From positions 186,001 through 250,000 of the forward strand of contig NZ_BOLP01000004.1 of the NCBI RefSeq assembly GCF_016861695.1: 64,000 nucleotides of DNA. The letters are read 5' to 3'. The DNA comes from Levilactobacillus andaensis (GTDB taxonomy: Bacteria > Bacillota > Bacilli > Lactobacillales > Lactobacillaceae). The notes under the pieces were generated by a model. It searched no databases and was not told the origin of the DNA. It worked only from the letters and a program-made list of their open reading frames with translations. The first letter of the stretch is position 1, and each line of letters starts with the position of its first letter. Below, one piece after another: positions 10,096-20,907 of the stretch. The translations under genes were made by a program, and so were the position numbers.

Positions 10096-10519
10096 TAGAT
10101 TCGCCACCTACTTCCTCTCGGGTTAAAACTTTAGTGCGAACGGGAAGCTTCATGGCAGCTAGGCGCAATGCTTCGCGGGCAGTTTCTTCAGAAACGCCAC
10201 CCACTTCAAACATAATCTTGCCACGCTTGACTGGGGCTACCCAGCCATCAGGCGTACCTTTACCATTACCCATCCGGACCCCAACACCTTTACTGGTGTA
10301 GGATTTGTGAGGGAAAATCTTGATCCAAACTTTCCCACCACGCTTCATGTAACGTGTAATTGCCACACGGGCAGCTTCGATTTGACGGTTGGTGATCCAC
10401 TTGGAATCCAACGCTTGCAAACCGTAGTCACCGAAAGCGACGCTCTTGCCACCCTTGGATTCGCCACGAAGCTTACCACGGTGGACACGACGGAACTTTA
10501 CTCGCTTAGGTACCAGCAT
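10085..10519 (-). CDS. rplP: 50S ribosomal protein L16 (uL16)
   Basis: A 144-residue protein next to the peptidyl-transferase and A-site tRNA region. It starts [20 protein letters not shown] and contains [19 protein letters not shown], the conserved tip region. It follows rpsC by two bases and overlaps rpmC. No resistance-type change can be judged from sequence alone. Confidence 0.98.
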   Translation of the reverse strand: MLVPKRVKFRRVHRGKLRGESKGGKSVAFGDYGLQALDSKWITNRQIEAARVAITRYMKRGGKVWIKIFPHKSYTSKGVGVRMGNGKGTPDGWVAPVKRGKIMFEVGGVSEETAREALRLAAMKLPVRTKVLTREEVGGESNED

Positions 10520-10521
10520 GC

Positions 10522-11181
10522 TTATTTCCCTCCTTGTCCGTTAGTTTGTTTCTTTTCGGGAAGAACTTCACCACGGTAGATCCAGGTCTTAACACCTAAA
10601 GAACCGTAAGTAGTGTGAGCTTCAACCCATGCATAGTCGATGTCAGCACGTAACGTGTGCAATGGAACCGTACCTTCAGCATAGCTTTCGACACGGGACA
10701 TATCAGCACCGTTTAAACGACCAGCGACTTGCGTCTTAACACCCTTGGCGCCAGAACGCATAGTGCGTTGCATCGTTCCACGCATTGCACGACGGAAAGC
10801 AACACGGCCTTCCAATTGACGAGCAATGTTTTCGCCGACCAACTTAGCATCCAAATCTGGCTTCTTGATTTCCACGATGTTGATGTGGACACGTTTGCCA
10901 GTTAAGTCGTTCAATTCCTTACGGAGATTTTCGACTTCGGAACCACCCTTACCAATTACCATCCCTGGCTTGGCAGTGTGAATTGAGATGTTGACGCGGT
11001 TTGCAGCCCGTTCAATCTCAACAGTTGATACAGAAGCGTCGACAAGACGCTTTTCGATAAATTTACGGATTTGAAGGTCTTCCTTCAGGTAAGCAGCGAA
11101 ATCCTTTTCAGCATACCACTTTGCTTCCCAGTCGCGAATGATACCGACCCGTAATCCAGTTGGATTTACTTTTTGACCCAC
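10522..11181 (-). CDS. rpsC: 30S ribosomal protein S3 (uS3)
   Basis: A 219-residue protein at the mRNA entry channel, contributing to helicase activity. A KH-type RNA-binding segment [19 protein letters not shown] lies near residues 70-90, and the C-terminal domain holds [17 protein letters not shown]. It lies between rplV and rplP with two- to four-base gaps. Confidence 0.98.
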   Translation of the reverse strand: MGQKVNPTGLRVGIIRDWEAKWYAEKDFAAYLKEDLQIRKFIEKRLVDASVSTVEIERAANRVNISIHTAKPGMVIGKGGSEVENLRKELNDLTGKRVHINIVEIKKPDLDAKLVGENIARQLEGRVAFRRAMRGTMQRTMRSGAKGVKTQVAGRLNGADMSRVESYAEGTVPLHTLRADIDYAWVEAHTTYGSLGVKTWIYRGEVLPEKKQTNGQGGK

Positions 11182-11184
11182 GCG

Positions 11185-11541
11185 TTATCCCTCCTCTTTT
11201 TCAGATACAACAACCGTAATGTGACTCGTACGCTTGTTGATTGGTGAAGCAGAGCCTTTGGCACGAGGACGGAACCGCTTAAGGGTTGGTCCTTCGTTCA
11301 CATAGGCTTCGCTAACAACTAGATCTTGACGATCTAAGTCAAAATTATTTTCTGCATTAGCAATTGCAGAGTTCAATACCTTTGCCACAACCGGTGATGC
11401 TCCACGTGGTGTGAACTTTAAGATAGCGATTGCTTCAGCAACGCTCTTGCCGCGGATAAGATCGATGACAAGGCGGACTTTGCGAGCAGCAATCCGAACC
11501 GTCTTAGCAGTCGCTTGCGCTGATGTAACTTGTTCAGCCAT
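11185..11541 (-). CDS. rplV: 50S ribosomal protein L22 (uL22)
   Basis: A 118-residue protein whose long loop lines the exit tunnel near the macrolide site. The N-terminal half ([19 protein letters not shown]) and the loop sequence [19 protein letters not shown] are intact. It is followed by rpsC after four bases. Confidence 0.98.
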   Translation of the reverse strand: MAEQVTSAQATAKTVRIAARKVRLVIDLIRGKSVAEAIAILKFTPRGASPVVAKVLNSAIANAENNFDLDRQDLVVSEAYVNEGPTLKRFRPRAKGSASPINKRTSHITVVVSEKEEG

Positions 11542-11557
11542 TAGTTAATCCTCCTTA

Positions 11558-11833
11558 TCAACGAGTTTTCTTGTCGTCGCCACCATGACCACGGAATGTC
11601 CGGGTTGGTACGAATTCGCCAAGCTTGTGGCCTACCATGTCTTCTTGAACGTACACTGGTACGTGCTTCCGTCCGTCATAAACAGCGATAGTTAAACCAA
11701 CAAAGCTAGGGAAAATAGTAGACCGACGGGACCAGGTCTTGATGACAGCCTTTTTGTCTTGATCCTTTTGCGCATCAACCTTCTTCAGCAAATGTGCATC
11801 GGCGAAAGGTCCTTTTTTCAAACTACGACCCAT
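11558..11833 (-). CDS. rpsS: 30S ribosomal protein S19 (uS19)
   Basis: A 91-residue head protein that pairs with S13 and contacts the large subunit. It starts [18 protein letters not shown] and ends [19 protein letters not shown] 78-base gap with two small hairpins separates it from rplB, with no U-tract that would suggest termination. Confidence 0.98.
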   Translation of the reverse strand: MGRSLKKGPFADAHLLKKVDAQKDQDKKAVIKTWSRRSTIFPSFVGLTIAVYDGRKHVPVYVQEDMVGHKLGEFVPTRTFRGHGGDDKKTR

Positions 11834-11911
11834 TATGAAACCTCCTCTACTTGTGGCGCATCGTCTAAAACGATGATCACCAGGTCTCTTGACATCCGGT
11901 AAACCGGATTA

Positions 11912-12760
11912 TTACATCTTGGAACCTTTACGACGACGAACGATGAACTTGTTGCTCTTGTTCTTCTTCGAACGCGTCTTCTTACCAACGGTCTTCTTAC
12001 CCCATGGAGAAAGAGGAGATGGTAAACCAACAGGTGCTTTACCTTCACCACCACCATGTGGGTGATCGTTAGGGTTCATTACAGAACCACGAACGTGTGG
12101 ACGTTGACCGCCCCAACGGGTACGACCGGCTTTACCGACGTTAACCAATTCGTGTTCTTCATTCCCAACGGCACCGATAGTTGCACGGTTAACGCCCAAG
12201 ATCATCCGAACTTCACCGGAAGATAAGCGAACTAACACGTACTTTTCATCGTTAGCTTTACCTAACAATTGAGCTGAAGTCCCAGCAGAACGGACCAATT
12301 GGCCACCCTTGCCCGGCTTCAATTCGATGTTGTGAATGACAGTCCCAAAAGGAATGTTCTTCAATGGTAACGTGTTACCAATCTTGATATCAGCTTCTGG
12401 ACCAGATTGAACTTGTGCGCCAACCTTTAAGCCCTTAGGTGCGATGATGTATGACTTAACACCATCAGCGTAAACGAGCAAGGCAATGTTAGCAGTACGG
12501 TTAGGATCGTATTCGATAGCCTTAACAGTAGCTGGAACTTCGTCCTTGATTCGCTTGAAGTCGATGATCCGGTATTGACGCTTGTTACCACCGCCACGAT
12601 GACGGACAGTCATCTTACCAGCGTTGTTACGGCCGGCGGTATGGCTTTGTGAATCAAGCAATGACTTTTCAGGAGTCGTCTTAGTGATGACGTCTTTGTA
12701 AACCAAGCTCGTCATATTACGACGACCATTGCTTGTTGGTTTGTATTTCTTAATCGCCAC
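11912..12760 (-). CDS. rplB: 50S ribosomal protein L2 (uL2)
   Basis: One of the most conserved ribosomal proteins, needed for subunit joining and peptidyl transfer, 282 residues. The C-terminal domain carries the key loop [19 protein letters not shown] with its conserved histidine. The N-terminal [16 protein letters not shown] is typical. It follows rplW by 26 bases. Confidence 0.98.
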   Translation of the reverse strand: MAIKKYKPTSNGRRNMTSLVYKDVITKTTPEKSLLDSQSHTAGRNNAGKMTVRHRGGGNKRQYRIIDFKRIKDEVPATVKAIEYDPNRTANIALLVYADGVKSYIIAPKGLKVGAQVQSGPEADIKIGNTLPLKNIPFGTVIHNIELKPGKGGQLVRSAGTSAQLLGKANDEKYVLVRLSSGEVRMILGVNRATIGAVGNEEHELVNVGKAGRTRWGGQRPHVRGSVMNPNDHPHGGGEGKAPVGLPSPLSPWGKKTVGKKTRSKKNKSNKFIVRRRKGSKM

Positions 12761-12786
12761 GTTATTTCCCTCCTATATCTGAAATT

Positions 12787-13074
12787 TTATTCTTCGTTGA
12801 ATAACTTGATTTCTTTTGAGTCGGCAGATAAGCTGACAATAGCCTTACGACGCTTCTTAGTGTAGCCTTCGTAACGACCTTGACGCTTTTTCTTACCCTT
12901 TAAGTTCATGATGTTGACCTTAACAACCTTAACGTCAAAGATGTCTTCAATGGCATGCTTGACTTGTGTCTTGGTTGCTCGTACGTCAACGTCAAAGGTG
13001 TAACGCTTGTCGTCCATAGTTGCCATCGTAGCTTCGGTAACAACTGGGCGTAAAATAATGTCACGTGATTCCAT
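12787..13074 (-). CDS. rplW: 50S ribosomal protein L23 (uL23)
   Basis: A 95-residue protein at the tunnel exit, the main docking site of trigger factor and SRP. It starts [20 protein letters not shown]; the loop with [21 protein letters not shown] is basic as expected. The ATG overlaps the rplD stop by one base (TAATG), implying coupled translation. Confidence 0.98.
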   Translation of the reverse strand: MESRDIILRPVVTEATMATMDDKRYTFDVDVRATKTQVKHAIEDIFDVKVVKVNIMNLKGKKKRQGRYEGYTKKRRKAIVSLSADSKEIKLFNEE

Positions 13075-13697
13075 TATGCGAGCACCTCCTCTACTTGAGA
13101 AAGAGCTGGTTGGGTAATCACTAACTTGTCCGCAGCGGCGATATCAAGGACATTCAAGCTCTTGGCTGGAATAACCTTAACGTTAGCTAAGTTACGGGCT
13201 GCTAAAGCAGCAGTTACGTTGTCGTCTTCAAGGACAACCAACGTCTTAGTTGTGACATTCAAACCAGCCAGCACTGCAGCAAATTCTTTTGTCTTAGGTG
13301 CGTCGAATGCTAAACCGTCAAGAACGACTAAGCTTTCGTCCAGAACCTTTTGAGAAAGAACAGACTTCAATGCTAAACGGCCAACCTTCTTAGGAAGGTG
13401 GTAACTGTAAGAACGAGGGGTTGGTCCAAAGACCACACCACCACCGACCCATTGTGGGGAACGGATGGAACCTTGACGGGCCCGACCAGTACCCTTTTGA
13501 CGCCATGGCTTCTTACCACCACCACGGACAGCACTCCGGTTTTTAACGGCGTGTGTACCTTGGCGAAGTGAAGCTCGTTGCATCAGGATCGTGTCGTAAA
13601 TAACGTTTTCGTTAGGTTCGATGCCGAAGATATCGGCGTTCAAATCAACGTTGCCGTTTTGACTACCATCTTGCTTGTATAATGCTACGCTTGTCAT
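13074..13697 (-). CDS. rplD: 50S ribosomal protein L4 (uL4)
   Basis: A 207-residue protein whose extended loop reaches the exit tunnel. The conserved [23 protein letters not shown] loop is intact. In some bacteria L4 also represses the S10 operon; the leader before rpsJ has a strong hairpin that might serve such control, but I cannot show it. Confidence 0.98.
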   Translation of the reverse strand: MTSVALYKQDGSQNGNVDLNADIFGIEPNENVIYDTILMQRASLRQGTHAVKNRSAVRGGGKKPWRQKGTGRARQGSIRSPQWVGGGVVFGPTPRSYSYHLPKKVGRLALKSVLSQKVLDESLVVLDGLAFDAPKTKEFAAVLAGLNVTTKTLVVLEDDNVTAALAARNLANVKVIPAKSLNVLDIAAADKLVITQPALSQVEEVLA

Positions 13698-13718
13698 TTA
13701 ATTATCCTCCCTTCCTAT

Positions 13719-14369
13719 TTATTTGTCAGACTGCTTGGGACGTGGTGGGCGAACAGCACTCTTAACAGTAACGAGTGACTTGTTAGCACCAGGGACGTTA
13801 CCCTTGATCAACAGAACGTTGTTATCAACGTCAGCTTTAACGATCACGAGGTTTTGGATAGTAACTTGCTTGTTACCCATCCGACCTGGAAGCTTCATAC
13901 CAGGGAATACCCGGTTGATGATGGCACCCAGAGAACCTGGACGACGGTGGTAACGAGAACCATGGGCCATAGGGCCACGGCTTTGACCGTCTTTATGAAT
14001 GTTACCTTGGTATCCATGACCTTTAGTAATACCAGTGACATCAACGATGTCTCCTGTTTGGAAGGTATCAACTTTAACTTCGTCTGCTACCTTGTAATCT
14101 CCCAGCTCAACATCTCTGAATTCACGAATGAAGCGCTTAGGAGTCGTGTTTGCTTTTGCTACATGACCTTGTTCGGGCTTGTTGCTGAGTACTTCACGCT
14201 TGTCTTGGTAACCAAGTTGAATGGCATTGTAACCGTCGTTTTCCATCGTCTTAACTTGTAACACAACGTTTGGCGTTGCTTCGACAACAGTAACGGGGAT
14301 TAATTCGCCAGCATCAGTGAAGACTTGCGTCATCCCGACCTTTTTCCCTAAGATTCCTTTAGTGGTCAT
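13719..14369 (-). CDS. rplC: 50S ribosomal protein L3 (uL3)
   Basis: A 216-residue early-assembly protein. It starts [22 protein letters not shown], and the long loop that reaches the peptidyl-transferase centre contains [23 protein letters not shown]. The C-terminus carries a short basic extension ([10 protein letters not shown]). Second gene of the S10 block. Confidence 0.98.
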   Translation of the reverse strand: MTTKGILGKKVGMTQVFTDAGELIPVTVVEATPNVVLQVKTMENDGYNAIQLGYQDKREVLSNKPEQGHVAKANTTPKRFIREFRDVELGDYKVADEVKVDTFQTGDIVDVTGITKGHGYQGNIHKDGQSRGPMAHGSRYHRRPGSLGAIINRVFPGMKLPGRMGNKQVTIQNLVIVKADVDNNVLLIKGNVPGANKSLVTVKSAVRPPRPKQSDK

Positions 14370-14410
14370 GAGTACACCTCCGATTATATTGTATTTAGTA
14401 TTCTTGAAAA

Positions 14411-14719
14411 TTATAACTTGATTTCGATGTCAACACCGCTAGGCAAGTCAAGCTTCATTAATGAGTCGACTGTCTTTGGCGTTGGGTTAACGATATCAAT
14501 CAAACGCTTGTGCGTCCGCATTTCGAATTGTTCACGTGAGTCCTTAAACTTATGTGGTGAACGTAAAACGGTGTAGATCGTCCGTTCAGTTGGTAATGGA
14601 ATAGGACCTGAGATGCCGGCACCAGTTCTCTTCGCTGTTTCAACGATCTTGTCCGCTGATTGGTCGAGGATACGATGTTCGTAAGCCTTCAACCGAATCC
14701 GAATTTTTTGTTTTGCCAT
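14411..14719 (-). CDS. rpsJ: 30S ribosomal protein S10 (uS10, NusE)
   Basis: A 102-residue protein with two roles: small-subunit head component and NusB partner in antitermination. It starts [22 protein letters not shown] and contains the typical [26 protein letters not shown]. First gene of the superoperon, behind a leader of about 160 bases and a consensus-like promoter. Confidence 0.98.
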   Translation of the reverse strand: MAKQKIRIRLKAYEHRILDQSADKIVETAKRTGAGISGPIPLPTERTIYTVLRSPHKFKDSREQFEMRTHKRLIDIVNPTPKTVDSLMKLDLPSGVDIEIKL

Positions 14720-14887
14720 TGTGTTCCCTCCTTCGTCTATTTTAAAAATAAGACTAACTCCGTGGAAATTCCCGCCACACCCTCATGGCAAAGCGGCCGG
14801 GTGTGTCGCAATCTCCCACATCATCGCTTAAACTTTTGAGCCTTACCCGGGGGGCACAAATTACCCCCTGAAATTCAGCACTTGACT
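14720..14887 (-). promoter_or_regulatory. S10 operon leader
   Basis: The transcribed leader of rpsJ holds a strong hairpin (about 14775-14810, ACACCC pairing with GGGTGT across a GC-rich loop) and a second G/C-rich stem near 14849-14872, neither followed by a U-run. Such leaders often bind a ribosomal protein, L4 in some bacteria; the ligand here is unknown. Confidence 0.4.
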
Positions 14888-14916
14888 ATCATACTAAATA
14901 AAACGGCGGCTGACAA
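14888..14916 (-). promoter_or_regulatory. Promoter of the S10-spc-alpha superoperon
   Basis: Minus strand: -35 TTGTCA (14911-14916), 17-base spacer, -10 TATGAT (14888-14893). It is placed about 170 bases before rpsJ and fits sigma-A consensus well. Confidence 0.8.
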
Positions 14917-15013
14917 GGGTTTTGACAGAATTCCTTTAATTTTTTTGTTAAGTCACTATCCAAATTGACCGAAATCAACTTGAAAAGTTGACGTCACATT
15001 TCAGAATCTGGTG

Positions 15014-16342
15014 TCAAACGCGTCTTTTCCTATTAAATAGCACTTTCGATAGTAACCAACCAATCAGGCACGTCACCACATCGGCTGCCGGCTGGGCCCA
15101 GATAACACCATGGTAACCAAACAGCATCGCCCCCGCCACAATCATCACGTAGAAGACAATTCCTTGGCGTGAAAGCGACATGATCAGTGCGCCACTGGCT
15201 TTACCCGTACTCTGGAAAACCGTCGTGTAGACCAGCACAGCCCCCACAAACGGCGTTGTTAGCAGAAAGACCCGCAACATGTACGTCCCCGCCGTAATAA
15301 CCGCGGCATTGTGTAGGAACAAGGCAATGATCTGTGGTGCCAGAATCATCAAGATCACGGCGAATACTAGTGCATAGACCACCTCAACCAGTAGATCGAA
15401 GTGCAGGATTTTTTTGAAACGCGCCATGTTCTTCGCACCGAAGGTATACCCAATTAACGGCTGCGCACCAAATGCAAAGCCGACCATGACCAGCATGATA
15501 ATCATGTAAACTTTCAAGACGATTCCCATCGCTGCCACACGCGTTGGGCCATAATCTACCAAATAGCGGTTCAAAACAGTCGTCCCAAACGCCTGCATCA
15601 AATTGGTGATCGACCCCGGTATCCCAATAAACAGGACCGAGCCTACTAACGACCAACTGATCCGACTGATCTTGGGATCGACAGAGATGACCTGGCAATA
15701 TCGTTTGGTCAGATAAACCAGTGCGCCCGCCGAAATCGTATAGCCGATAACGGTTGCCAAGGCGGCCCCGGCTGCGCCTAACCTCAATGGGAAAATTAGG
15801 ATAGGGTCCAGGATAATCGTAATGACGGTTCCGACCATGGTCCCAATCATCGACTGGGTGGCAAACCCTTCCGTCCGAATCAGGTTACCAGGCACAATCG
15901 ACACGATGATCGGCATCGCCCCGGCTGCCATAATGCGGTAAAACTGCGAAGCATACGGATAAGTTGCCGTCGTTGCCCCTAGCATATGTAAAATCGGTCG
16001 ATCAAAAACCAGCAAGAGGGCTGTCGTTATCAAACCGAAAACGACCGACCCGTACAAACAGAAACTACTGACCCGACTCCCTGTGTGGTATGCCTTTTCC
16101 CCTAGCAACCGAGAAATCAGTGAACTCCCACCCAAGCCGAAGATATCGCCAATCGCAATCAGTAACGAGAACAACGGCGTGCATAGCGCAACCCCCGCCA
16201 CCAGATTCGTGTTTTGCGTTTGGGAAACGAAAAACGTATCGGCTAAATTGTATATCATACTAGCCACCATACTCAGAACAACCGGTAAGGCTAGCTTAAA
16301 GTAGGCCCGCGGAATCGAGGACCGTTCAAACAGTTCTTCCAT
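15014..16342 (-). CDS. MATE-family multidrug/toxin efflux transporter
   Basis: A 442-residue protein with about twelve membrane helices, of the MATE (NorM/DinF-like) family that expels cationic drugs or toxins by Na+ or H+ antiport. Family features include the N-terminal LALPVVLSMVASMIYNLADTFFV and the second-half repeat GIPGSITNLMQAFGTTVLNRYL, with GFAFGAQPLIGYTFGAKN after it. The substrate cannot be told. It is a lone gene between the str and S10 blocks with its own promoter, and the last residues are basic (NRKRRV). Confidence 0.9.
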   Translation of the reverse strand: MEELFERSSIPRAYFKLALPVVLSMVASMIYNLADTFFVSQTQNTNLVAGVALCTPLFSLLIAIGDIFGLGGSSLISRLLGEKAYHTGSRVSSFCLYGSVVFGLITTALLLVFDRPILHMLGATTATYPYASQFYRIMAAGAMPIIVSIVPGNLIRTEGFATQSMIGTMVGTVITIILDPILIFPLRLGAAGAALATVIGYTISAGALVYLTKRYCQVISVDPKISRISWSLVGSVLFIGIPGSITNLMQAFGTTVLNRYLVDYGPTRVAAMGIVLKVYMIIMLVMVGFAFGAQPLIGYTFGAKNMARFKKILHFDLLVEVVYALVFAVILMILAPQIIALFLHNAAVITAGTYMLRVFLLTTPFVGAVLVYTTVFQSTGKASGALIMSLSRQGIVFYVMIVAGAMLFGYHGVIWAQPAADVVTCLIGWLLSKVLFNRKRRV

Positions 16343-16380
16343 AACTCACTCTCCAATTCCAGTGCGACCGCACAGAATTT

Positions 16381-16410
16381 ATTATAACGCAAAGCACCAC
16401 GCTCTGTTAA
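16381..16410 (-). promoter_or_regulatory. Promoter of the MATE gene
   Basis: Minus strand TTAACA (16405-16410), 18-base spacer, TATAAT (16381-16386). Its transcript would start about 35 bases before the ATG at 16342. Confidence 0.65.
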
Positions 16411-16476
16411 CTCCGATTATCATTGAGTGTCGACTATCACCTTCAGCACATTCCCTTGCCTAACTGACGGAGCGGT

Positions 16477-16617
16477 TTAGTCGAAAAGTCGCTTCCGCAT
16501 TTTAACAGCTTCCAGCGATGCTTGAACTTTAACCATCCAGATTATGGCGCTAACGCAATGGGCGCATAGGTTCTTGCCACCTGAGCTATCACTTTTAGGT
16601 TCACTTTCTTCTATCAT
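16477..16617 (-). CDS. Possible 46-residue protein with a CAHC motif
   Basis: An ATG at 16617 opens MIEESEPKSDSSGG, followed by LCAHCVSAIIWMVKV and a basic end (KMRKRLFD). The frame runs further upstream, but only into the fusA terminator, so that extension is not credible. The ribosome site is weak (CAGGGG, about 10 bases upstream), and no family is recognised. A CxxC pair beside a short hydrophobic stretch is the only visible feature. It may be non-coding. Confidence 0.25.
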   Translation of the reverse strand: MIEESEPKSDSSGGKNLCAHCVSAIIWMVKVQASLEAVKMRKRLFD

Positions 16618-16674
16618 ATAGTGTAAGGCCCCTGCTGCGTGTTTCCGTCCCAGCGACACTCTATTCGTAGGGAC

Positions 16675-16712
16675 AAAAAAACGCCCCACCCCGAAAGGTA
16701 GGACGTTTCATT
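16675..16712 (-). terminator. Intrinsic terminator of the str operon (after fusA)
   Basis: Minus strand: AAACGTCCTACC, loop TTTC, GGGGTGGGGCGTTT, then a run of T. It lies about 20 bases beyond the fusA stop. Confidence 0.85.
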
Positions 16713-16728
16713 TTAAACAGCAGACAGA

Positions 16729-18828
16729 CTAGTCTTCGACTGGAGTGCCGCCATTCTTCTTGATAATGTCAGCTTGAACACTCTTTGGCGTTGGTTCGTA
16801 GTGATCAAACGTCATGGTAAAGGTACCACGACCTTGAGATGCGGAACGTAACGTCGTTGCGTAACCGAACATTTCGGATAACGGAACGAAGGAGTGAATC
16901 ATTTGTGCGTTACCACGTGCTTCCATACCATCAACCTTACCACGACGTGCGGTAACTTGGCCCATGATATCACCCATGTATTCTTCAGGAACCAAGATAT
17001 CAACCTTCATGATTGGTTCAAGAATTACAGGGCCAGCAGTCTTAACGGCATTCCGTAAAGCCAAGGAAGCGGCAACCTTGAAGGCTGCTTCACTAGAATC
17101 GACTTCATGGTAACTACCATCGTATAACTTGGCCTTAACATCAACCAATGGGTAACCGGCTAAGACACCGTTTGCCATTGCTTCTTGCAGACCTTGGTCA
17201 ACTGAAGGGATAAATTCACGAGGAACAACCCCACCGACGATGCCGTCTTCGAATTCGTAACCCTTACCACGTTCGTTAGGGGTGAATTCGATCCAAACAT
17301 CACCATATTGACCTTTACCACCAGATTGACGAACAAACTTACCTTGGACCTTAGTTGACTTCGTGAATGCTTCACGGTAGGCAACTTGAGGGGCACCAAT
17401 GTTAGCTTCAACCTTGAATTCACGCTTCATCCGGTCGATGATGATATCCAAGTGAAGTTCACCCATCCCAGCAATCAGAGTTTCACCAGTTTCAGGATTA
17501 GTTTCAGCCTTGAAAGTAGGGTCTTCTTCAGAAAGTTTTTGCAGGGCAGTGTTCATCTTATCTTGGTCAGCCTTCGTCTTTGGTTCTACGGCAACCTGGA
17601 TAACTGGATCTGGGAAGTTCATAGATTCCAAATGTAATGGGTGATCTGGATCAGTCAAAGAGTCACCAGTAGTGGTGTTCTTCAAACCAATGGCCCCAGC
17701 GATATCACCGGAGAAGACTTCTGGAATTTCTTGACGGTGATTTGAATGCATTTGCAGCAAACGACCAACACGTTCACGCTTGTCCTTCGTGGAGTTAAGC
17801 ACGTAAGAACCAGCTTCCAGAGTACCGGAGTAAACCCGGATGTAAGTCAAACGACCAACGAATGGGTCAGTGGCAACCTTAAATGCTAAGGCAGCAAATG
17901 GCGCATCGTCATCGGCACGTAATTCAACGGCTTCGTCAGTATCAGGAACAGTAGCGTTGTAAGGCTTAACATCCAATGGAGATGGTAAGTAGTCCACAAC
18001 GGCGTCCATCAACATTTGAACACCCTTATCCTTGAAAGCAGAACCGGCGAAGACTGGGAACATTTCCAGCTTCAACGTAGCACGCCGAATAGCGGCCTTA
18101 AGTTCTGCCTTGGTGATTTCTTCACCTTCAAGGTACTTTTCCATGATTTCATCATCAACGTCAGCGACGCTTTCGATGATGCTTTCATGGCGCTTCTTAG
18201 CTTCTTCAGCCATGTCAGCAGGGATTTCAACGGTGTCCCATGAGGAACCCAATTCATCCTTGTCGTAAACGTAGGCTTTCATTTCGATTAAGTCAACAAC
18301 ACCGGCGAAGTCATCTTCGGCACCGATTGCCATTTGTAAAGCAACCGCGTTGGCTTGTAAGCGTTCGTGAATGGAGTTAACTGAGAAGTCGAAGTCGGCA
18401 CCCAGCTTATCCATCTTGTTAACGAACACGATACGGGGAACATCGAAATCTGAGGCTTGACGCCAAACAGTTTCGGTTTGAGGTTCAACACCGGCTTGAC
18501 CGTCTAAGACGGCAACGGCACCATCAAGCACCCGCAAAGAACGTTCAACTTCAACAGTGAAGTCCACGTGCCCTGGAGTATCGATGATGTTGATACGGTG
18601 TTGTTTCCATTCGGCCGTCGTAGCGGCTGAAGTGATCGTAATACCCCGTTCTTGTTCTTGTTCCATCCAGTCCATTTGTGAAGCCCCATCATGGGTTTCA
18701 CCAATCTTGTGGATTTTACCAGTGTAATACAGGATACGCTCAGTAGTCGTCGTCTTCCCGGCATCAATATGAGCCATGATACCGATGTTACGAGTTTTAT
18801 CAAGCGGAAATTCACGAGTATTAGCCAT
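16729..18828 (-). CDS. fusA: Elongation factor G
   Basis: GTPase that drives tRNA-mRNA translocation and, with RRF, ribosome recycling. From the ATG at 18828 ([16 protein letters not shown]) it has 699 residues. Visible are the P-loop AHIDAGKT, switch [10 protein letters not shown], and NKMDK. Domain IV holds the tip region [16 protein letters not shown]. The frame is open 28 codons further upstream, but GAGGAG stands 13 bases before 18828 and the N-terminus matches the family. It is preceded by a terminator-like hairpin after rpsG. Confidence 0.97.
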   Translation of the reverse strand: MANTREFPLDKTRNIGIMAHIDAGKTTTTERILYYTGKIHKIGETHDGASQMDWMEQEQERGITITSAATTAEWKQHRINIIDTPGHVDFTVEVERSLRVLDGAVAVLDGQAGVEPQTETVWRQASDFDVPRIVFVNKMDKLGADFDFSVNSIHERLQANAVALQMAIGAEDDFAGVVDLIEMKAYVYDKDELGSSWDTVEIPADMAEEAKKRHESIIESVADVDDEIMEKYLEGEEITKAELKAAIRRATLKLEMFPVFAGSAFKDKGVQMLMDAVVDYLPSPLDVKPYNATVPDTDEAVELRADDDAPFAALAFKVATDPFVGRLTYIRVYSGTLEAGSYVLNSTKDKRERVGRLLQMHSNHRQEIPEVFSGDIAGAIGLKNTTTGDSLTDPDHPLHLESMNFPDPVIQVAVEPKTKADQDKMNTALQKLSEEDPTFKAETNPETGETLIAGMGELHLDIIIDRMKREFKVEANIGAPQVAYREAFTKSTKVQGKFVRQSGGKGQYGDVWIEFTPNERGKGYEFEDGIVGGVVPREFIPSVDQGLQEAMANGVLAGYPLVDVKAKLYDGSYHEVDSSEAAFKVAASLALRNAVKTAGPVILEPIMKVDILVPEEYMGDIMGQVTARRGKVDGMEARGNAQMIHSFVPLSEMFGYATTLRSASQGRGTFTMTFDHYEPTPKSVQADIIKKNGGTPVED

Positions 18829-18871
18829 GATTAATGTGTAACTCCTCTCAAAATTGATCGTAGATTGTGCC

Positions 18872-18912
18872 AAAAAGTGACTACTAACATCGCAATTGAT
18901 TTTAGTAGCCAC
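18872..18912 (-). terminator. Terminator-like hairpin between rpsG and fusA
   Basis: Minus strand GTGGCTACTAA pairs with TTAGTAGTCAC over 11 positions (one G-U) and is followed by TTTTTGG. Lying inside the str operon, it may attenuate rather than end transcription, adjusting fusA relative to rpsL-rpsG. Confidence 0.6.
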
Positions 18913-19017
18913 CTCTGGATTAAAGGATTGCTCCCTTAAGTTAGAGATAAGCGGTCACGAGGACGCGCTACTCCAACATTTTATCACACTACGAGTAAAG
19001 CAGTGCGATAGCTGCTC

Positions 19018-19488
19018 TTACCAGCGGTAGTGAGCGAAGGCACGGTTGGCATCTGCCATCCGGTGCGTATCTTCACGCTTCTTAACTGCAGCACCGGTGT
19101 TGTTAGCGGCGTCCATGATTTCACGAGCAAGTCGTTCAACCATCGTGTGTTCGCCACGTAAACGAGAGTACTGTACCATCCAACGAAGACCTAAAGTGGT
19201 CCGACGGTCTGGCCGAACTTCGATAGGAACTTGGTAGTTTGACCCACCAACACGCCGAGCCTTAACTTCCAAGACTGGCATAACATTCTTCATTGCTTCT
19301 TCGAAGACTTCCACTGGATCGTTACCAGTTTCGTTCTTAATGATGTCGAAGGCACCATAAATGATCTTAGTTGAAGTTCCACGTTTCCCATCCATCATCG
19401 TGTGGTTGATCAGACGAGTGACCAACTTTGAATTGTAAATTGGATCAGGAAGGACTTCACGCTTTTGTACGTTTCCTTTTCTAGGCAT
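19018..19488 (-). CDS. rpsG: 30S ribosomal protein S7 (uS7)
   Basis: Assembly initiator of the 30S head, contacting E-site tRNA; 156 residues from the ATG at 19488 ([16 protein letters not shown]). AAGGAGG lies 9 bases before it; an 18-codon upstream extension is ignored because it carries the ribosome site. The stretch [18 protein letters not shown] is typical. About 80 bases follow rpsL. Confidence 0.98.
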   Translation of the reverse strand: MPRKGNVQKREVLPDPIYNSKLVTRLINHTMMDGKRGTSTKIIYGAFDIIKNETGNDPVEVFEEAMKNVMPVLEVKARRVGGSNYQVPIEVRPDRRTTLGLRWMVQYSRLRGEHTMVERLAREIMDAANNTGAAVKKREDTHRMADANRAFAHYRW

Positions 19489-19566
19489 TGTTAATATCCT
19501 CCTTGAAATGCTGTTACAGGTCGGTTGACGGCAACCGTGCACCCGACCCTAATATTGAGTCTCGGT

Positions 19567-19980
19567 TTAGCCCTTAGGCTTCTTAGTCCCATACTTGGAA
19601 CGACCTTGACGACGGTCAGTAACACCGGCAGTATCGAGGGCACCACGGATAATGTGGTAACGAACCCCAGGTAAATCCTTAACCCGGCCGCCCCGGATAA
19701 GCACAACACTATGTTCTTGAAGGTTGTGGCCAATACCAGGAATGTAAGCAGTCACTTCAATTAAGTTTGACAACCGCACACGTGCATATTTACGTAAAGC
19801 AGAGTTAGGCTTCTTTGGTGTCATGGTACCGACACGAGTAGCAACCCCACGCTTTTGTGGAGCTGGATTCTTAACTTGAGCTTTTTTGAAACTGTTATAC
19901 CCGTAGTTTAAAGCTGGGGCATCTGATTTAGAACTTTTAGATTTACGACCTTTACGCACCAATTGGTTGATAGTAGGCAT
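19567..19980 (-). CDS. rpsL: 30S ribosomal protein S12 (uS12)
   Basis: Decoding-centre protein of 137 residues. Both lysines whose substitution gives streptomycin resistance in other bacteria are present, in [11 protein letters not shown] and in [13 protein letters not shown], so the protein is of the sensitive type at these positions. First gene of the str operon, preceded by a leader of about 180 bases and its own promoter. Confidence 0.98.
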   Translation of the reverse strand: MPTINQLVRKGRKSKSSKSDAPALNYGYNSFKKAQVKNPAPQKRGVATRVGTMTPKKPNSALRKYARVRLSNLIEVTAYIPGIGHNLQEHSVVLIRGGRVKDLPGVRYHIIRGALDTAGVTDRRQGRSKYGTKKPKG

Positions 19981-20161
19981 CTAAATAGTCCTCCTTTCCG
20001 TATTCTTTCTAGAGTTTTAAGTCCACACATCCAGGTGGTTCATTTTCCTGTAAAGAAAAAAGACGACCCATGTGGAGATTTAATTGAAGTGTCCTCCCCG
20101 CCGTCAGTCAGCATGTCCGGTAATGAATACCCGAGACCTGTCTGCGAAAAGCACCTTGAAT
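19981..20161 (-). promoter_or_regulatory. rpsL leader with a stable hairpin
   Basis: The leader has a long imperfect hairpin: CCACATGGGT near 20069-20078 facing ACCTGGATGTGTGG near 20022-20037 on the minus strand. The loop is pyrimidine-rich (CTTTTTTCTTTAC). It could control the str operon, but no ligand can be named. Confidence 0.35.
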
Positions 20162-20190
20162 AGAATACCATGCCAGCATTTGCATGTCAA
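20162..20190 (-). promoter_or_regulatory. str operon promoter
   Basis: Minus strand TTGACA (20185-20190), 17-base spacer, TATTCT (20162-20167), with TG one base before the -10. This is a strong sigma-A promoter for rpsL-rpsG-fusA. Confidence 0.85.
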
Positions 20191-20262
20191 CCGGCCTAAC
20201 TGGAATTTTCCACAAACATTTCAGCATTTTTTACGGAGTTAATCTATAGAGGTGAAACTTTC

Positions 20263-20907
20263 ATGCTGATAATTCTGTTTATTTACGGCGCTTGCATTGG
20301 CTCCGGACTGGTCGCTCTGGCGGACCGCTACGCCACAAACACGTCAATTTTCTATCCAACTTCTCATTGTGACACCTGCCAGACACCCCTGGCCTACTGG
20401 CAACTGGTCCCTATCCTGAGCTATCTGTTGCTGCGCGGCCGGTGCCACTACTGCCAAACGATAATTCCGGCAACCAGTCTGCTAGCAGAATTCACGGCGG
20501 GACTGGTGCTAACGACACTCACACCGGCAACGATCATTCCCCTACTTTGGCTGGGACTATGGGGATACGCTGCGCTGTGTGATGCGCGGACCCAGACATT
20601 TCCGGGGTGGGTGAGCTGGGTGACTATTCCTATAATGTTCATGATGAACTCGCCAGTTATCGTCCTTATCACAATTATTTTGTTAGTTGGAATCCATTTA
20701 GTTTGGTCACATTGGCCTAATCCACTAATTGGCGATGGTGATTTGGAAATAATTTTGAGCTACCATCTGCTTCATGGAATAACTGTAACCGCACAGTGGC
20801 TACTAACTGCCAGCCTTATAGCCATGATCTATTCTGGCACCAAAACACGTATTCCTTTTCTTCCTTTCCTATTAGTGAGTGCTCTAGGGTGGTGGCTATC
20901 TCAATGA
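20263..20907 (+). CDS. comC: Prepilin peptidase (A24 family)
   Basis: Aspartic membrane protease that cleaves and methylates type IV-like prepilins, here probably the competence pseudopilins. The N-terminal loop has the zinc pairs CDTC and CHYC (about residues 36-64). The catalytic aspartates are in CDAR (near residue 107) and in the GxGD-like IGDGDLE (near 157). With 214 residues and about seven membrane helices it is complete. GAGGTGA precedes the ATG. It is plus-strand, opposite to the flanking operons, and its TGA overlaps the next ATG. Confidence 0.88.
   Translation: MLIILFIYGACIGSGLVALADRYATNTSIFYPTSHCDTCQTPLAYWQLVPILSYLLLRGRCHYCQTIIPATSLLAEFTAGLVLTTLTPATIIPLLWLGLWGYAALCDARTQTFPGWVSWVTIPIMFMMNSPVIVLITIILLVGIHLVWSHWPNPLIGDGDLEIILSYHLLHGITVTAQWLLTASLIAMIYSGTKTRIPFLPFLLVSALGWWLSQ

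Noticed and set aside
16618-16689. Longer start for the small CAHC protein
   Set aside because: The extra codons are the fusA terminator stem and T-run.
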